Source: Klebsormidium nitens
Taxonomy: Eukaryota; Streptophyta; Klebsormidiophyceae; Klebsormidiales; Klebsormidiaceae
Direction: 5' to 3'
Assembly (NCBI GenBank): GCA_000708835.1
Contig: DF237097.1
Location: forward strand, 28,815-92,814
Length of the DNA: 64,000 nucleotides
Made by a program: the position numbers and the translations under genes. The notes beneath the pieces were generated by a model, which was not told the DNA's origin, did no database searches, and saw only the letters and a list, made by a program, of their open reading frames with translations. Shown piece by piece: positions 1-12,122 of the stretch (the stretch's first letter is position 1; every line of letters begins with the position of its first letter).

Positions 1-1791
1 ACCGCACCCCGGCCTACGCTGTCAATTCGTCTCAACAAGATACTGACCACGTGAATCCGACCACGAATTCAATTTAACACGAGTTTAAAATGTCCTACCG
101 GGTACTAGTGATGGAACTCCGGGCCGGGGATCAGTTCACCAGGCTGGACCGTACAGTTCAGATTGCGAACTGTACACTTCAGTTAGGAGAGTACCCGTAC
201 CTACCTCACGCGATGCGCTGACACCACCTGATCTATCGGCCGCATCAGGATAGGTATCGGAGGACCGAAATCAACGCACGTGCCTGGGCCGGGCTGATTG
301 AGCGAATTAATTGCAGAGAATAAACGTTCCGACTCCCGGTAAAAGCTATTACCTAGTACTGCTAGTCCAGACTCCGTAGCAGTCGCTTTGCCGCCAACAT
401 CCATAACCATAAACTTTAATATTAATATGGATCTAATAGTAATAACGAAGAGGAATCCTCTGGTTAACCAACACTAAAACCCTAAGCACTAAATGACTCG
501 CTCCGTCCAGGTCCAGGCCCAGATTTGCCCGGGGGCGCCTCTGCGCCCCGGCCCTCCGCCCGAGAGCGCAGGATAATTCCCGAGGGGCGCTCCGCACGCC
601 CCGCGCCCGCACCTCTGGTACATAGGTACGACCAAACTCAAGTAAACATGTCGCAATGGTCTCATGTCGCAATTGGAGGCCGGAAATCGTGTCGCAGCGA
701 ACGTACCGAGACTTATGATTTCACAAGAGCCAGAATTTAGAAAGCGGCAAGCCCGAGTGGTTTCGACTACCGGTAGGTACCTATCCAGCAGCCGGGTAAC
801 CGGGCGGGGTGTACCGTGTGCCACTCCCTTGCCTCCTAAGGGGCTTGTCTCATAAGGTTCACAACCGGGAGACGGGAAAGGTTAGCTTGGTGGTTAGGGT
901 GGGTAGGGGTGCGGAGCGCGTAAGAGTTTGGGTTAGGGTTTTGAGTTGAGATGCCCGGCGCTGTGAAGCTAAAGAGACAAGCCCCTTAGGAGACAAGGGA
1001 GTTGCCAGTACCCCGGCCGTAGTGACAAGGCTAGGGCCTAAAACTGATGCGCAAAACCCGGTACGTATAGGTATTATCCATTGATCAGCATACCGTACTG
1101 GCAGGCTGAAAGCCTGAAACCTGGGGACTTGCATGAGTGATACCGTATCCCGGGCCGGGGCCCGACCGCCCGGGTCTGGTTGGCGATACCGGTACCTACT
1201 ACCTAGGTACCTGCAGTATTGTCAGGCTAGACCCCAAAGTTAGTAAGAGGCAAATTTCATAGTTGTCCCGAGTCCAGCGTGACGCGTTAGCGGCGTCACG
1301 GTTGATCGACAGTTTCAACTTTTCAACGTCAGTGCTGCTGCAGTGTCATTGGAATGATGCCGCTACGTAGTTGGTTGTGTTGACACCAGACATGAATCGG
1401 TCACCTGACACCCATGTGAATCTAAGATTCAGAAAGCATGATGTGGACATCGTCACATGATCACCTCATGCAAACTTTGCTGAGTTGCTGAGTTTGCATG
1501 AGGAAGCAGCTGAGCTCGCTGCTCCACTGGTTTTGCAGGGGTACCATGTTTCAGTTTCAATACTCGGTGCTCGCAGCTATTAGTATGTAGGTAGTGAGCA
1601 ACCTTCGATATGTGAATACGTGCTGATCGACCTTTACCGTGCCATGGTTTCACCTCAAAGGGGCCTTCCTCAACCTGCCAAAAGTACATGGAAAACTCGT
1701 TGGATAGATAGAGGATCTGTTCGGTCCCGTGCACAAGCTTCTTCGCGGTCTCATTTCATCTGTTGGAGGCCGCCATTTTGATGGTGATGCC
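1..1791. other. Upstream non-coding region
   Basis: I see no convincing coding exon here. The first 1.2 kb is rich in CCGG and GGTACC-like words and holds a foldback repeat (listed separately). The last few hundred bases are the likely 5' flank and untranslated leader of the F-box gene that starts at 1792. The short open frames have no recognisable domain. Confidence 0.5.
810..1012. repeat. Foldback (inverted) repeat with telomere-like centre
   Basis: About 33 bases near 822-855 reappear as the reverse complement near 970-1003 with few mismatches; both arms contain the core CTCCTAAGGGGCTTGTCTC. The similarity continues more weakly outward on both sides. The roughly 110 bases between the arms contain TTAGGG-type words (GGTTAGGG, GGGTTAGGGT). 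This could be a small foldback or MITE-like element, or a rearranged subtelomere-like fragment. I found no flanking target-site duplication. Confidence 0.6.
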
Positions 1792-4700
1792 ATGGAGCAA
1801 CCGTCTGAGCTGTCACAGCTTCCGGGGGAGCTTCTTCTGAAGGCAAGTGCTCCTGTTCTACTCATGTTGAATGCTTCATTCTCCGGCTTGCATGTTGACT
1901 TGCCGTTGCGAGTTGCACAATTAAAGCACCTTCACCCTTGCGCAAGCATGCCAAATTGCCAGGCAGAATGGAGCCAACTTATCACATCTTTGGTGGCACT
2001 CTGAGAGCAGCGATATCTGTGATGTGGATTGCCAACTCACTCAAAGTCGCATTAGCTGGCAGCTTTAGGGTGGGATCGTAGTGCCTGAATCATGCAAAGT
2101 ATATCTTTTGCTTCGATCACATATCAATTTGAAAAACATGAAAGACTGTGAAATGATTTCTTTCATTCACTGTAAGAAATGACTGGCATTTCATATCTGT
2201 ATGAAACGCTCTTCATGACTGGCATGAGGAGCTCGTGACTGGCACATTGCTTTTTGTAAGATATGACCACAGTACAGGACTTGGACCTGCCAAGAACTCT
2301 AGTGTTGGTTGGTCTGGTAGAGATTCAAATCCTCAAGGACTTTTGGCCGACGCCATTTAGCACCTTCGTTGATTCCTGGTGCAGGTTTGTTTAATAGAGC
2401 TGGCTAAAGACTTGTTTAAGATATCAGGATATAATCTGAAACTGGCTCCTATTGTGAGCCCTGGCGCCTAAAATCTCCACGAGTTCTCAGAGGAGGTTAT
2501 GCAGTGTCAAGGGAACCTCTCAAGGGAGTCACATCAATTCAAAAGGGCATTGGACGAAGCTCTTTTGCATAATGAGGGATCCCTCCCCCCCAGAATGTGG
2601 CAAGGTCAACACAAAAGAGGCTGTGGTATAAGTTTCGCTGTCCCGGTGCTTCTAATTGGTTGTCTTCGTGAGCATTGTCTGACTTGCCAGTGTCGAACTC
2701 CAAGACTTCTTGAAGTTCAGGTCATTGCCAAGTCCTTGAGCCTCTGATTTGGCTTGCATTGAGATTGGCCTCCAAACTGACCTGAAGCCTAAGGTTGACC
2801 TAGCCACCCTGTGGCTGCCTTGCAGATATTCCAAGGGCTGGGACTGCACGACTTGCTGACTGTATCTCAGGTCTGCAAGGCCTGGCACTTGTTAAGCTCC
2901 TCAGACTTACTCTGGCGGCCTGTGTGCTCTCAAACCTGGGCCCTGTGGGACACTCGCTTCCCAGACCCTGCCAGCCACTCTGAAACAGCAGGTAAGCTTA
3001 GCAGGACCCCTTGGTTGAAATTGCAGGTCTTACCCTCTGTCCTGGGGTTCTGGAACTCGTTTGCTGCTATTCACTTGTATGACCTTAACAGAGGCTGCAA
3101 TGATTCAATCGTGATGCCACTGACAGTCCCCAAACCTCGCACCAACTCCCAACTCAACTCCTATGATATGCTGTCCTCTAGCAGGCACATTTCCTGAATG
3201 TCTAGGACCGGATGTGTCAGGAACGTCAGAAGCCTTTAACGTTAACAAACCAATCAATGATTCAGATTAACGCATCAACTGCTGTTGGTTGCTCTCACAG
3301 GCGAGGCTTCCCGTGTATGGAGTCGCGTCTGTCAGGATCGGTGGAAGCTGGACGTGGAATGTCGTCACCTTGTTTCCGAGATGTGCTGGCCGCTCCGGCA
3401 GGCAACCGCTTTGCGCCGCCTCGTCGAGCTGAACGTTTTAATCCTAGAAGTGAGGCCTGTCTTTCCTTCCCCCTTAGGTAACTATGCTTTCAACCTCCTT
3501 GTCCAGCTTTCCTCATTCCCTGCTTTTTGGTCAGGTTTACGTTGTTTTCAGCACAATGCACGCAACTACTGGAAGTGAGCTGCGTGTTCTTCCCCCATGG
3601 ACCAACATTTGATTACAAGGCAAAGGCGATTGTCGAGGAAGGGTGGGGTCTCTCCTCCATGATGTTGTGTGGGGGTAACTTGAGGGGTCAATCTAACCAA
3701 AAACTCAGGAAGTACTGGCATCAGTCAAGGGCATAGCAGCAACTTGGGCAGGGCAACTTGAGCAAAGTTATCAGTGAATGATGCCGTATGTTAGTATTGT
3801 GATCGCTGGAGTCACCGTCAGCTGGTTAGCCTTCCCTCTAAATTCACATTGGCACTCTGCGTGCCAGAAGGCCCCTGGCATCCCAACCATAGCATACCAA
3901 TTTCTGGTGGCGCAATATCTTACCCAGTTCTCATTTCTTTCGAGAACTGCTTTCAAGCCCCAGATGATTCCAAGACTTCTTTCGAGAACTGCTTTCAAGC
4001 CCCAGATGATTCCAAGACTTGAATTGACAACGCCAATCTTGCAACAGGTTGCGCAATTCTGTCAGTATGAGTGCCTCTGCAAAAGTTCTTTCAAATGTTT
4101 AGACTTATGGTTGAAAGAATCCTCATCTCGTTCGGTGGGCCATTTTCTGCAGAGGCCTGACACCAATCTTCATCTGAATCATTCAGAAAGTGTAGAAATA
4201 TACCTAGCATTTCATTACCGGCCAAGCTTGAAGGTCTTCTGGGAAAAAATCCTGAACAGTCAAACCAACTTGAAAGGTAAGAGAGTCTTGTCTTTCATTC
4301 TCATTCCAGTGTCGCCAAAGGTGCAGCATCTGGCAGGTGTTTGAGACCTCTTGGAAATTGGTGAAGCTCAACCTAGAGGATTCAAAGTCCATAAACAGCA
4401 TTGGTAGTAAAAAAAGTTTCTCAAATGATCGTTTTCCTTGGTTCGTCAGGAGGTACAAAGGCTGGCCAATCGCTCAGAACCCTTGCAAGCTGGCACCCGC
4501 TACTTTGCTCGGGAGGCGCTCCAGCGGCTCCAAAATCATTTGACGGTCCAAGAGATGAGTAGCTTAGTGGCGCTCCCTGCAAACCAGGTTCGTTAGAAGG
4601 CCGTCGTGGTCGCCATGAATTGAAGACTCGACTTTGTGGTCTGTGCGTACACCTACATCAGTGGTTCACACATGCACCCATCTTTCTGACGTCAACATTT

Positions 4701-7700
4701 GGGACGTGTCTTGCTTTTGATTGAAGTTTCCACCTACCTTGGCAGCGGTTAACACAGGATGTTAGAATCGTGCTTTTCCTCAGTCCGTTTGACCTTTTTG
4801 TCTGGCTCCCCTAGCTACTTCGGCCGAAACCATCTGGTTTCGGAGCTTAACCCTCCCATCATCTTGACCTCCTTGGTCAGATACTTAAGCTGCTCAAAGG
4901 GACACAAAATTGAAAGCCAATTCCTGAAAACGCCTCTATTACAGCTTCCTTGACTTAATTTGAAGTGCCTGAGCTGACATCGCTCTCCTTTCCGCAGCTG
5001 GACCAGCATCTGTTTCGAGGAGCTTGCTTGATTGCAAAGCTGAGGTGAGGTTGATCAGGATGACGATCCTCATGCTGCCTGGCTTTTCCACACAGCAGTT
5101 TTGACTGATCCATGCAAAGTATTCCAGAGCGGAAGTGTTGCAACACCATGCAACGTGTCATGCAACGTGTGGGGAAAGTTAGCCGACCTGTACTGTCTTC
5201 TCGTCTGCAGAGAATCGGCTTTGGTCTAGTAAAAGGAACCCTGATGTCGGAGCTTTTCTTGACGCACTGCAAGAGCCTTGGTCGACTATCGTGGAATGAT
5301 CTTGTTTTCGACTAAACGGCTGCTACCCTGAGCAACCTTGAGGCCCGAGTCCGCCTATATCATCGTTCCGCGCCTGTGCATATGTGGACCACTGAGGCCG
5401 CCCCATTTCTTGCAATATCCTGGGGTTTACCATGGACCTTCTGTGGAGAACGTTCCTGGGGAGGATTGACGGCAACATTCACCTTTGGAACGGGCATTTG
5501 TGCAATCTGGCGACTTACAGGAAAGTCCTTTGACAGGACACTCAACGAGAACGTCACCTCTTGAAGGTTTGTTGTGTCAAATCAGGTCGTGTCCCTTCAG
5601 ATATCCCGAGATTGATGTGGCGCAGCTGGAGGCTCACGTGGATTCCGTAGCTTCAGTTGTCAGAGCGCGCATCCGTCGGGACGTTGAGTGAGCAGCAACC
5701 GCGTCGAACCTGGTGCCTTACAGAATTTGCCACAGATGTTCTTTGACGAATCAACGGACCAAGGTTTGAGAAACCTAAGGTCAATAGCTCTTTAAGACTC
5801 TATGAAGAAGCAGGTCTGGTTTTCAGCATCAGTCTTCAGTTGTCGGAGGGGGCGTGCTTAGGTTTAATCCGCCTGGTGTGCCTGTGTTTGCCCAGCCTGC
5901 TTCACAATGTGGCAGATCCTCGTTTTTGTGACGACCCCGGACTCAGGCGGTCTGTCACCAATTTGGGGAATCAACATCCGGCTCCTCACCTACGAAAGAC
6001 GTTTTGCTTCTTTAAGACCTCTGAAAATTGGTTGCTCGATTTGTGGCTCGATTTCCGAAACCGCTGCTTAAGTTCAAGGAGGAATGCGTGGCAAATCAGC
6101 CCGTTACGGCATGTAACGAGGCCATAACTCAAGCTCGATTGCCGTTGCTCAACGTTCTTGAAAGGGTGCTTTTCTCGACCGAACCTGTAAACCGGCTCGT
6201 TTTGCAGGGGTACCTCGGTCCAGTAGGTACCCAAACCCGAAACGGTCTTCCAAAAATACTCGAACATATCAAGCCTCCATAGAGTATATGTCGAAGCTCA
6301 AAAGAGTTGACAACCGCCCCTTTTGCAGGGTGACCCGGTGCGGGGGGCCTGCCACCCAAAGGGGGGCTCTAGCCGCGGTGCAGATTTTGAATGAGGCGCT
6401 GTTCGGTACGCCAGACGAGAACGCGGTTTCCGACGACGGGTTCTCGGGGCTCCAGCTGACTGGGAACACTCAGGAGTACTATGTGCCCGAGAACTCGTTT
6501 CTCAACAAGGTGCTGGAGGGGCGAAAGGGCATCCCGATTACGTGAGTGGGGCGGCCAACCATTATGACTTTCTCAAAGTTGATCCATAACCTGTTCGCAA
6601 TCATGCGGACTTGGAACTTCCTGAGCCTGCACCATCTTCTCGTAATCCTTGATTTTCAACCGCATACCTATGCTACTTTCAAGCACCTTGCAGTCTACCT
6701 GATATGCGTCCAGGAGAATGCTGCATAGGGAGGTGGGGGGCTTTCTACCCCAGACGCGGTATAATCGCCCTCGTCGTGCGTTTCCGGGACTCTCTCTTGT
6801 GCGCTTCCTTGTTCGGAGTCTCCTGCCCTTTGTCAAAGATCCTGCTTTCCCGAGGTCGCAGGCTTGCCATCATCTATGCCACCATCGGACGGCTGAGCGG
6901 CATCCACGTGGACTGCATCGGGATACCGGCACACTTCCTTGTCCGGGTCGGATCCGAAGGGTCCCCCGAGGAGCGCTTCATCGACTGCTTCCATGGAGGC
7001 AGACTACTCACACGAGACGACGTTGCGCAACTGCTGCGGTGAGTCCCATGTCGCAGGCAGGAATGGTCACTCTTTGGTTCTGCTTTTCCTGCCGGTTCGA
7101 GTATTTCAGGGTGTTGACAAGTTTCGCGGAAAAATCCAGAGAACCGTCTGCCCAATGCTCTGGGGGCTTTGATGTCCTTTAAATGTTGGGTTTGCTTCGC
7201 ATTCCCGGTTTTGGGTTCTGTCTTCTGATGTCCAAGTTTTGGGTTCGTCTCCAGATGTTCAAAGGGCCCTCAGAGCATTCTGCATCAAGACATCGACGAC
7301 CCTTGTTCTCTTGGATTCCAAACATACCCTCTAGAATCTTGCATCCAACCCGGCAACACCTCAAGCTACAGCTGAGCTTGACAGACGAGCTCGATCTTGT
7401 CACTCTCGTGCAGGTCGATGGGGGTAGCTTATCAACGGGAACTCCTTCGGCCGGCTGCAGCTGTGAGCGTGTGGGCGCGCATGTGCAACAATCTCGTGGA
7501 GGCGTATCGACGGGTAAGCCCTTTCGGTCGGTCGAGATCCCCCAGACAAAGAAGACGCCTTTTAGATTCGTGTAGAGACGATCGCCGCCTCTATTCTGGA
7601 TAGTCTGCAAAGCGATGGGGTAGGTTCAGATTACATCTAGGTTGAGTAGAGTGTTTGAATGCTGCAGGAATGGAGAATACTAGGGCACTTAAGTTTGTCT

Positions 7701-10700
7701 CGGAACTTCGTCTCGGAACTTCTGACATTCCTATCAAAATGAGATACTTTGAAAAGAATCCGACGAAAACAAAATATATTTAGATTCGTCAACTTTTTGT
7801 GGTGGCGACTCCAAGCCTGCTGAACGGAAAAGGATGTTGGCAACGTCATCTCTTACGGGGTCCCAACATGTTGTCCTCGGAACGTATTGGCGGTGATCAG
7901 TTGCGCGCCGGCCCTATTGCCGTATTGTGCGTCCGGTACGGTCGTTGAGCGTGCGTAGATTCGCAAAAGACGGAATGCCTGCTTGTGTCAGCAGTCCCCA
8001 CGCGAAGGGTTGCCAAAAGCTAGAGTTCTCATCTTGCTGGCTTCACTGACCGTAATGTCGATCTGGACTGAGCTGTGCGGGGGAGTCTCAAGTCTCATGG
8101 ACGATCGTGCCTAGCGGGAAGAAATGTTTGCTTCTCCCCCTCAGACGTTTTCGCTCTTGCCTGGAAGCGCCCTTGGCATCGTGTACTGACCTTAAGCTTT
8201 TTAACATCAGAATCGTGGTTCTTTCTGCAGCAAGAGAACGACCCTGAAGGCCGGCCCCAGATCCGGACGGTACAACGGCGGCTGCTGCGGACGCTGGACA
8301 TGCTGCTGGCCGTCTGTCCGCACGAGGCGGGCGCGCGCTTCTTGCGGGTCAAGGTCAGGCTGCCACGTGGACGCTTATCTAACGAAGCTTCAATCCGTCT
8401 CGAATTATGTTGCAGAAGTATTGGTCGTGGGCGTAGGTGCAATTAACGTATACCTCATCGTTACTTTTGGAAGTGAAGAACGTACTTGAGAAAAGATCCG
8501 TTGTTCGCAGATTCACGACAGTTTTGGCAAGATTTTGAGACGCTCAGACTCGAACTGTTGGTCTTCCTAATGTTGTCGTTTGATTGCCGGTTTGTCATTT
8601 CTGACAAGCGGGTCGCCCGTTTGAGGACAGAAACACGCTCACACGAACTATCTAAGACCAAACGGTGCTTTGCTTTTGTCCCTTTGGAAGTTCGGCTTTT
8701 CCTTGTCTTCCTTCTGATCCCCTTTCGCTGCCAGGTCCCTTCATCTCCTGACGTCATGCTCCCGTCACCTCCGCAGGTTGAGCTTGCGTCACTCCAGTTT
8801 GAAGGGGCGTTGGAGGACATACAGGTAAGCTCGCCCTTCTGCGATTCTCCCGTTCAGAATTTTCCTATGCTTGTCTTTTTCCTTGAGAAGCCCGACTGGA
8901 AGGTTGCTTTGTAACAAAGTTTCTCGTTTTTTTATCAGCGAGCCGGACGCTTTGCTGGAGGGTCCGCACACTCTTACGAAACGGTGTACCGACCACTTGC
9001 ATTGTCTTTCTCGCTGTGACTTGAAAGGCATGCGAAATGCGGGCGGCGCCCAGGAGACGGGTGGAGTTAGTATGTTGATGGGGGTGGTTTTGGGCGCAGA
9101 GCGTGTAAAGCTCTTGGTTTTGGCTTTTGCGTTGAAGACCCGGGGGACTCAAGAGTCCAGGTCAAACTGTGTGCAAAAGAACACACCAGCACACCACTTG
9201 CAGGCCCTTCTGAGAATGGAGGAGGCCACGAGATCCGGTCTCAGTACGGCCTTCTCTTTATCCAAACGAAAGAAACAGAATCAGCGACGGCGGGCAAGGT
9301 ATGCGGACAAAGAAGACCGGGGAACTCGAACCTCAGGTCAAACGTGTGTTGAATGGAATTGACCAGCATACGCCTTGCAGGCCCTTCTGAGAATGGAGGA
9401 GGCCGGCCGGGAGACTCCCCCACGAGCACTGCTGCTCCAGTATGTGCACCGCGCGCAGGAAATGAAGCGCCAGCATCAGGTGGGGAACTTCTTCATCCTT
9501 CTTTTCGCATGGCTCTTGTTGGAGTTTAGCAGCCTGCTCTTGCCTTTTCGGTCTTCGTTTCCGCATCCTCCCGCCCGCAACGCTGATTTCTCTTTCCGTT
9601 TCCGGAAACAAGAGAAGGCTGTACCATCTTGTGACCAAAGCACGGTCTCGGGATGATGACCTCCGTACGGTCGTTGCTTCGAGGAGAGGGAAGCCACAGC
9701 TTGCGTAACATCCTCAATGCTCACATATTAAGGATTTTGTGCTTGCGCGCCGACCTGGGCCAAGACGATTAATCGCCGCTGGGCAATCATTCCACCATAT
9801 TTTTTTAAAGTCGGCATCCTAAGCTAGTTTTCTTTTGCTCGCCTCTCTGCTCACCCCCCGGCGTGAAATTCTGGCCTTTGACCGCACCAGTTGCGGTATT
9901 TCGACTCTGTTTCCTTCCGCTATTCGGTGCTCCTCTTCTGACTCAAAACGTTGGTTTGCAACAGCCATTAATTGTGTAGTCCCGTCCATTGTTTGAGCCA
10001 GAATACTGACCTGTAAACGCACCTGATCTAATACTCCCGCCCCTTATCCTAGTCAAGGAACTGACCTGTAAACGCACCCCTTCGTTTATCCCCTCCCACC
10101 TTCGGAGCTAGAATACCGGTTGTGAACGCACCTGTTTGTGCATCCCACCCATCTTCGGAGTCAAGATACTGACCACTAATTGCACCTAACCAAGTAGATC
10201 CCGCCCATCTTCCGGGGTCCGTATATGCTTTCAAGCAAGTATCCTTGCCCATCTTCCGAGTTAGACACGGACTGTGACACGACCTAACCGACTTTTTCCG
10301 CCCATATCGCTAGGGCTGGTGCGAGGAAGTCCGCGCCCCGCGCCCCCCCGGGCTGCTCTACCGGGTGGGGCAAGTGATGCACCACATGCAGTACGACTAC
10401 CGGGGCCTCATCTTCGGGTGGGACCCGGTATGTACCGCCGACGAAGAGTGGATCCAGGCCATGCAGGTGGACCGACTGTCCGGGGGACGCGCCCAGCCCT
10501 TCTACCGGGTGCTTGTCGACGAGCAGGAGAGGCGCAGCCAGTCTACTTATGGTGAGTCGGGGGGACAGTCGGGGGGACGATCGGGAGGTACTGTATAACG
10601 TTATCTCTAACGAGCAGGAGGGGCGCAGCCTGTCTACCTGTGGCGAGCGAGTTGGGGGATTGGCGGATCTCGGGATTGGGGGTAGATCTACCGGGGAAGG

Positions 10701-12122
10701 TCTTTGGGTGTATGGAGGAATGTTGATGACGTGTGGGTTGACGTAGGAAAGAAGGACCTTTGTTTCAGTGCCGGGTCCCTCCTTCCTGCATAATAAAAGG
10801 GCCAGGATTTCGTACAGTTGACATTTGGGGCTTACATGAACTCGAAACTCACTTTCCCACGGTCGTGGATCTTTTTCAACAGAGTTTGCTCTCTGCGGAG
10901 CTGAGTATTTGCTAAGACTCCGGGTCGGGAGGTATTTAGTAGGCTGAAGTTCTCTCGCACTTCAGCTCAATGAACTGTGAAGGATTTTGAGTGAAGGCTC
11001 CTAAAGCTTTGCGGGGGTCCGCCCCGAGATCGACGATGTGGATGTGAGTCGATCCGTTGCAAAGCAACCCCTCTCTGAGCGTTCAATCTTCATACGCTGT
11101 TCTTCAAGCCTAAAGTCTCACGGAAATTTTGCGCGCGTACAAGATCGTTCGCAGGCATGTCACTCGGAGGCACCCAAGTTGACATCAGCTTTCGGACTGC
11201 TTTCGAGTAACGCGCGGAAGCAAGTAAAGGCGTTCTTTTTGTGGAAATCAAATCCCTGCAGGAGCAGCCCATCAACGGATCTTTGATAATGCTTCCTCGC
11301 AGTGGCTCAGGAGAACATCGAACTGATTGCACCAACTGCCCAACCCTTGCAACTGGAGGAGTTTGGGATGCACTTTTTGGGATTCAGGTATGGTAATCCA
11401 CTCGCCGTTCACTTCTGGGGCGACGAAGGTAGCCCACTTATCCGGAAAACCGTGCGGAGCAATCTGGTTTGGAAGCTTTTAAAGAAAACCGTCACGGAAA
11501 GGCATTCGTCTCTCACTAGGCACGTTTCTGCTTGTATTGGAGCTTAGGGTTCAGCGTCCGTTACAACCTTCGCTTGGTTGCCGTTTGATTTTGAGCTCGC
11601 TCCTTCATGCAAGCATTTCCCCTAAGGAACTTTTGCCATCCTTGATGTGGGGCTTCAAGGGGTTTGCTGACGGCTGCTTCGGACTTGACTGTTGCAACTT
11701 CTGAAATGACAGTTTGCAGAGGAAAAGGCGCCTCACTGGCTGTCCTTTTACCGTTCCTGCGGACTGTGCACTCAGATCTGAAGGCCCAGACTGCCACGTG
11801 GCAAGCCACTTCGCATGCCAGCGGCAATCTTTAGCATCGGAACGCCACCTGCGTTGAATTTGGTCCTAGCTTTTGATTACTTGATAAAGTTGCAGCGTGC
11901 CACCTGGTTGGGAGCAATCCTGGGTGAACGTTCATCTAACCTTTCTGCTCCTTCACACTTACCGTATGCCACTATTTGTTGAACTCAATCTGTCCATTTC
12001 TTTTTGGGCCCTTTCGATCTCACTTGTTGCTTGTCTGCTTGATCAGTGCCAACGGCGAGGGTAGCGGGGTCTATGTGCCAAACGCTTACTTGCGATACCG
12101 CTACCCAGAGGACTTTGCGTGA
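1792..12122 (+). CDS. FBXO21-like F-box protein with SirB1 and YccV domains
   Basis: Probable substrate receptor of an SCF ubiquitin ligase, of the F-box/SirB1/hemimethylated-DNA-binding (FBXO21) type. Exons: 1792-1842, 2826-2991, 3301-3449, 4450-4587, 4998-5044, 5601-5687, 6329-6541, 6862-7038, 7414-7513, 8231-8353, 8777-8824, 9381-9479, 10314-10551, 11303-11387, 12047-12122. They total 1797 nt, 598 aa, close to the roughly 630 aa of animal FBXO21. The F-box is at about residues 10-56 (LPGELLLKIFQGLGLHDL). The SirB1/transglutaminase-like region spans about 170-345, with ENSFLNKVLEGRKGIPIT and GIPAHFLVRVG. The YccV domain is at about 480-598, with YRGLIFGWDP and the C-terminal end VPNAYLRYRYPEDFA. 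The start is the first in-frame ATG. Intron 1 would use a GC donor (AAG|GCAAGT), because that alone keeps the F-box continuous. The acceptor of exon 13 (CTAG at 10313) is the least certain junction. Confidence 0.88.
3935..4020 (+). repeat. 42-bp tandem duplication in intron 3
   Basis: Two nearly perfect copies of a 42-bp unit (TTCTTTCGAGAACTGCTTTC followed by AAGCCCCAGATGATTCCAAG) lie head to tail inside the large intron 3 (3450-4449) of the F-box gene. The near identity implies a recent local duplication. Confidence 0.9.
7208..7263 (+). repeat. 28-bp imperfect tandem repeat in intron 8
   Basis: Two imperfect copies of a unit beginning GTTTTGGGTTC and ending with a GATGTYCAA-like block lie head to tail in intron 8 of the F-box gene. 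There is no coding role. Confidence 0.6.
9134..9228 (+). repeat. Decayed copy of intron 12 edge/exon 12 start (pseudo-exon)
   Basis: About 95 bases at 9134-9228 match 9312-9405. The second copy holds the true acceptor at 9380 and the first codons of exon 12 (ALLRMEEAGRE). The first copy keeps the acceptor at 9203 and the same first eight codons (ALLRMEEA), then diverges. It lies 177 bp upstream inside intron 11 and is not needed for the reading frame. Confidence 0.85.
9972..10313 (+). repeat. Minisatellite of about 55 bp ending at the exon 13 acceptor
   Basis: About six diverged units of 43-58 bp run head to tail through the end of intron 12. Each unit shows CCCGCCCAT(C/T)TTCxGAG-like, ACTGACC and AACGCACCT-like blocks. 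The last partial unit (CCGCCCATATCGCTAG) supplies the acceptor used here for exon 13. Unit sequence varies, so the array is old or evolves fast. Confidence 0.75.
10590..10665 (+). repeat. Decayed copy of exon 13 end in intron 13
   Basis: The 3' end of exon 13 plus its donor (about 10506-10570: GAGCAGGAGAGGCGCAGCCA, then TCTAC and the donor GTGAGTCGGGG) is repeated at about 10598-10662 as GAGCAGGAGGGGCGCAGCCT and so on. In the copy the donor GT has become GC. It lies about 95 bp downstream, inside intron 13. Confidence 0.8.

Noticed and set aside
3778-4344. 188-codon plus frame in the F-box gene intron 3
   Set aside because: Contains the 42-bp duplication, has no domain, and the F-box gene reads through with this stretch as intron.
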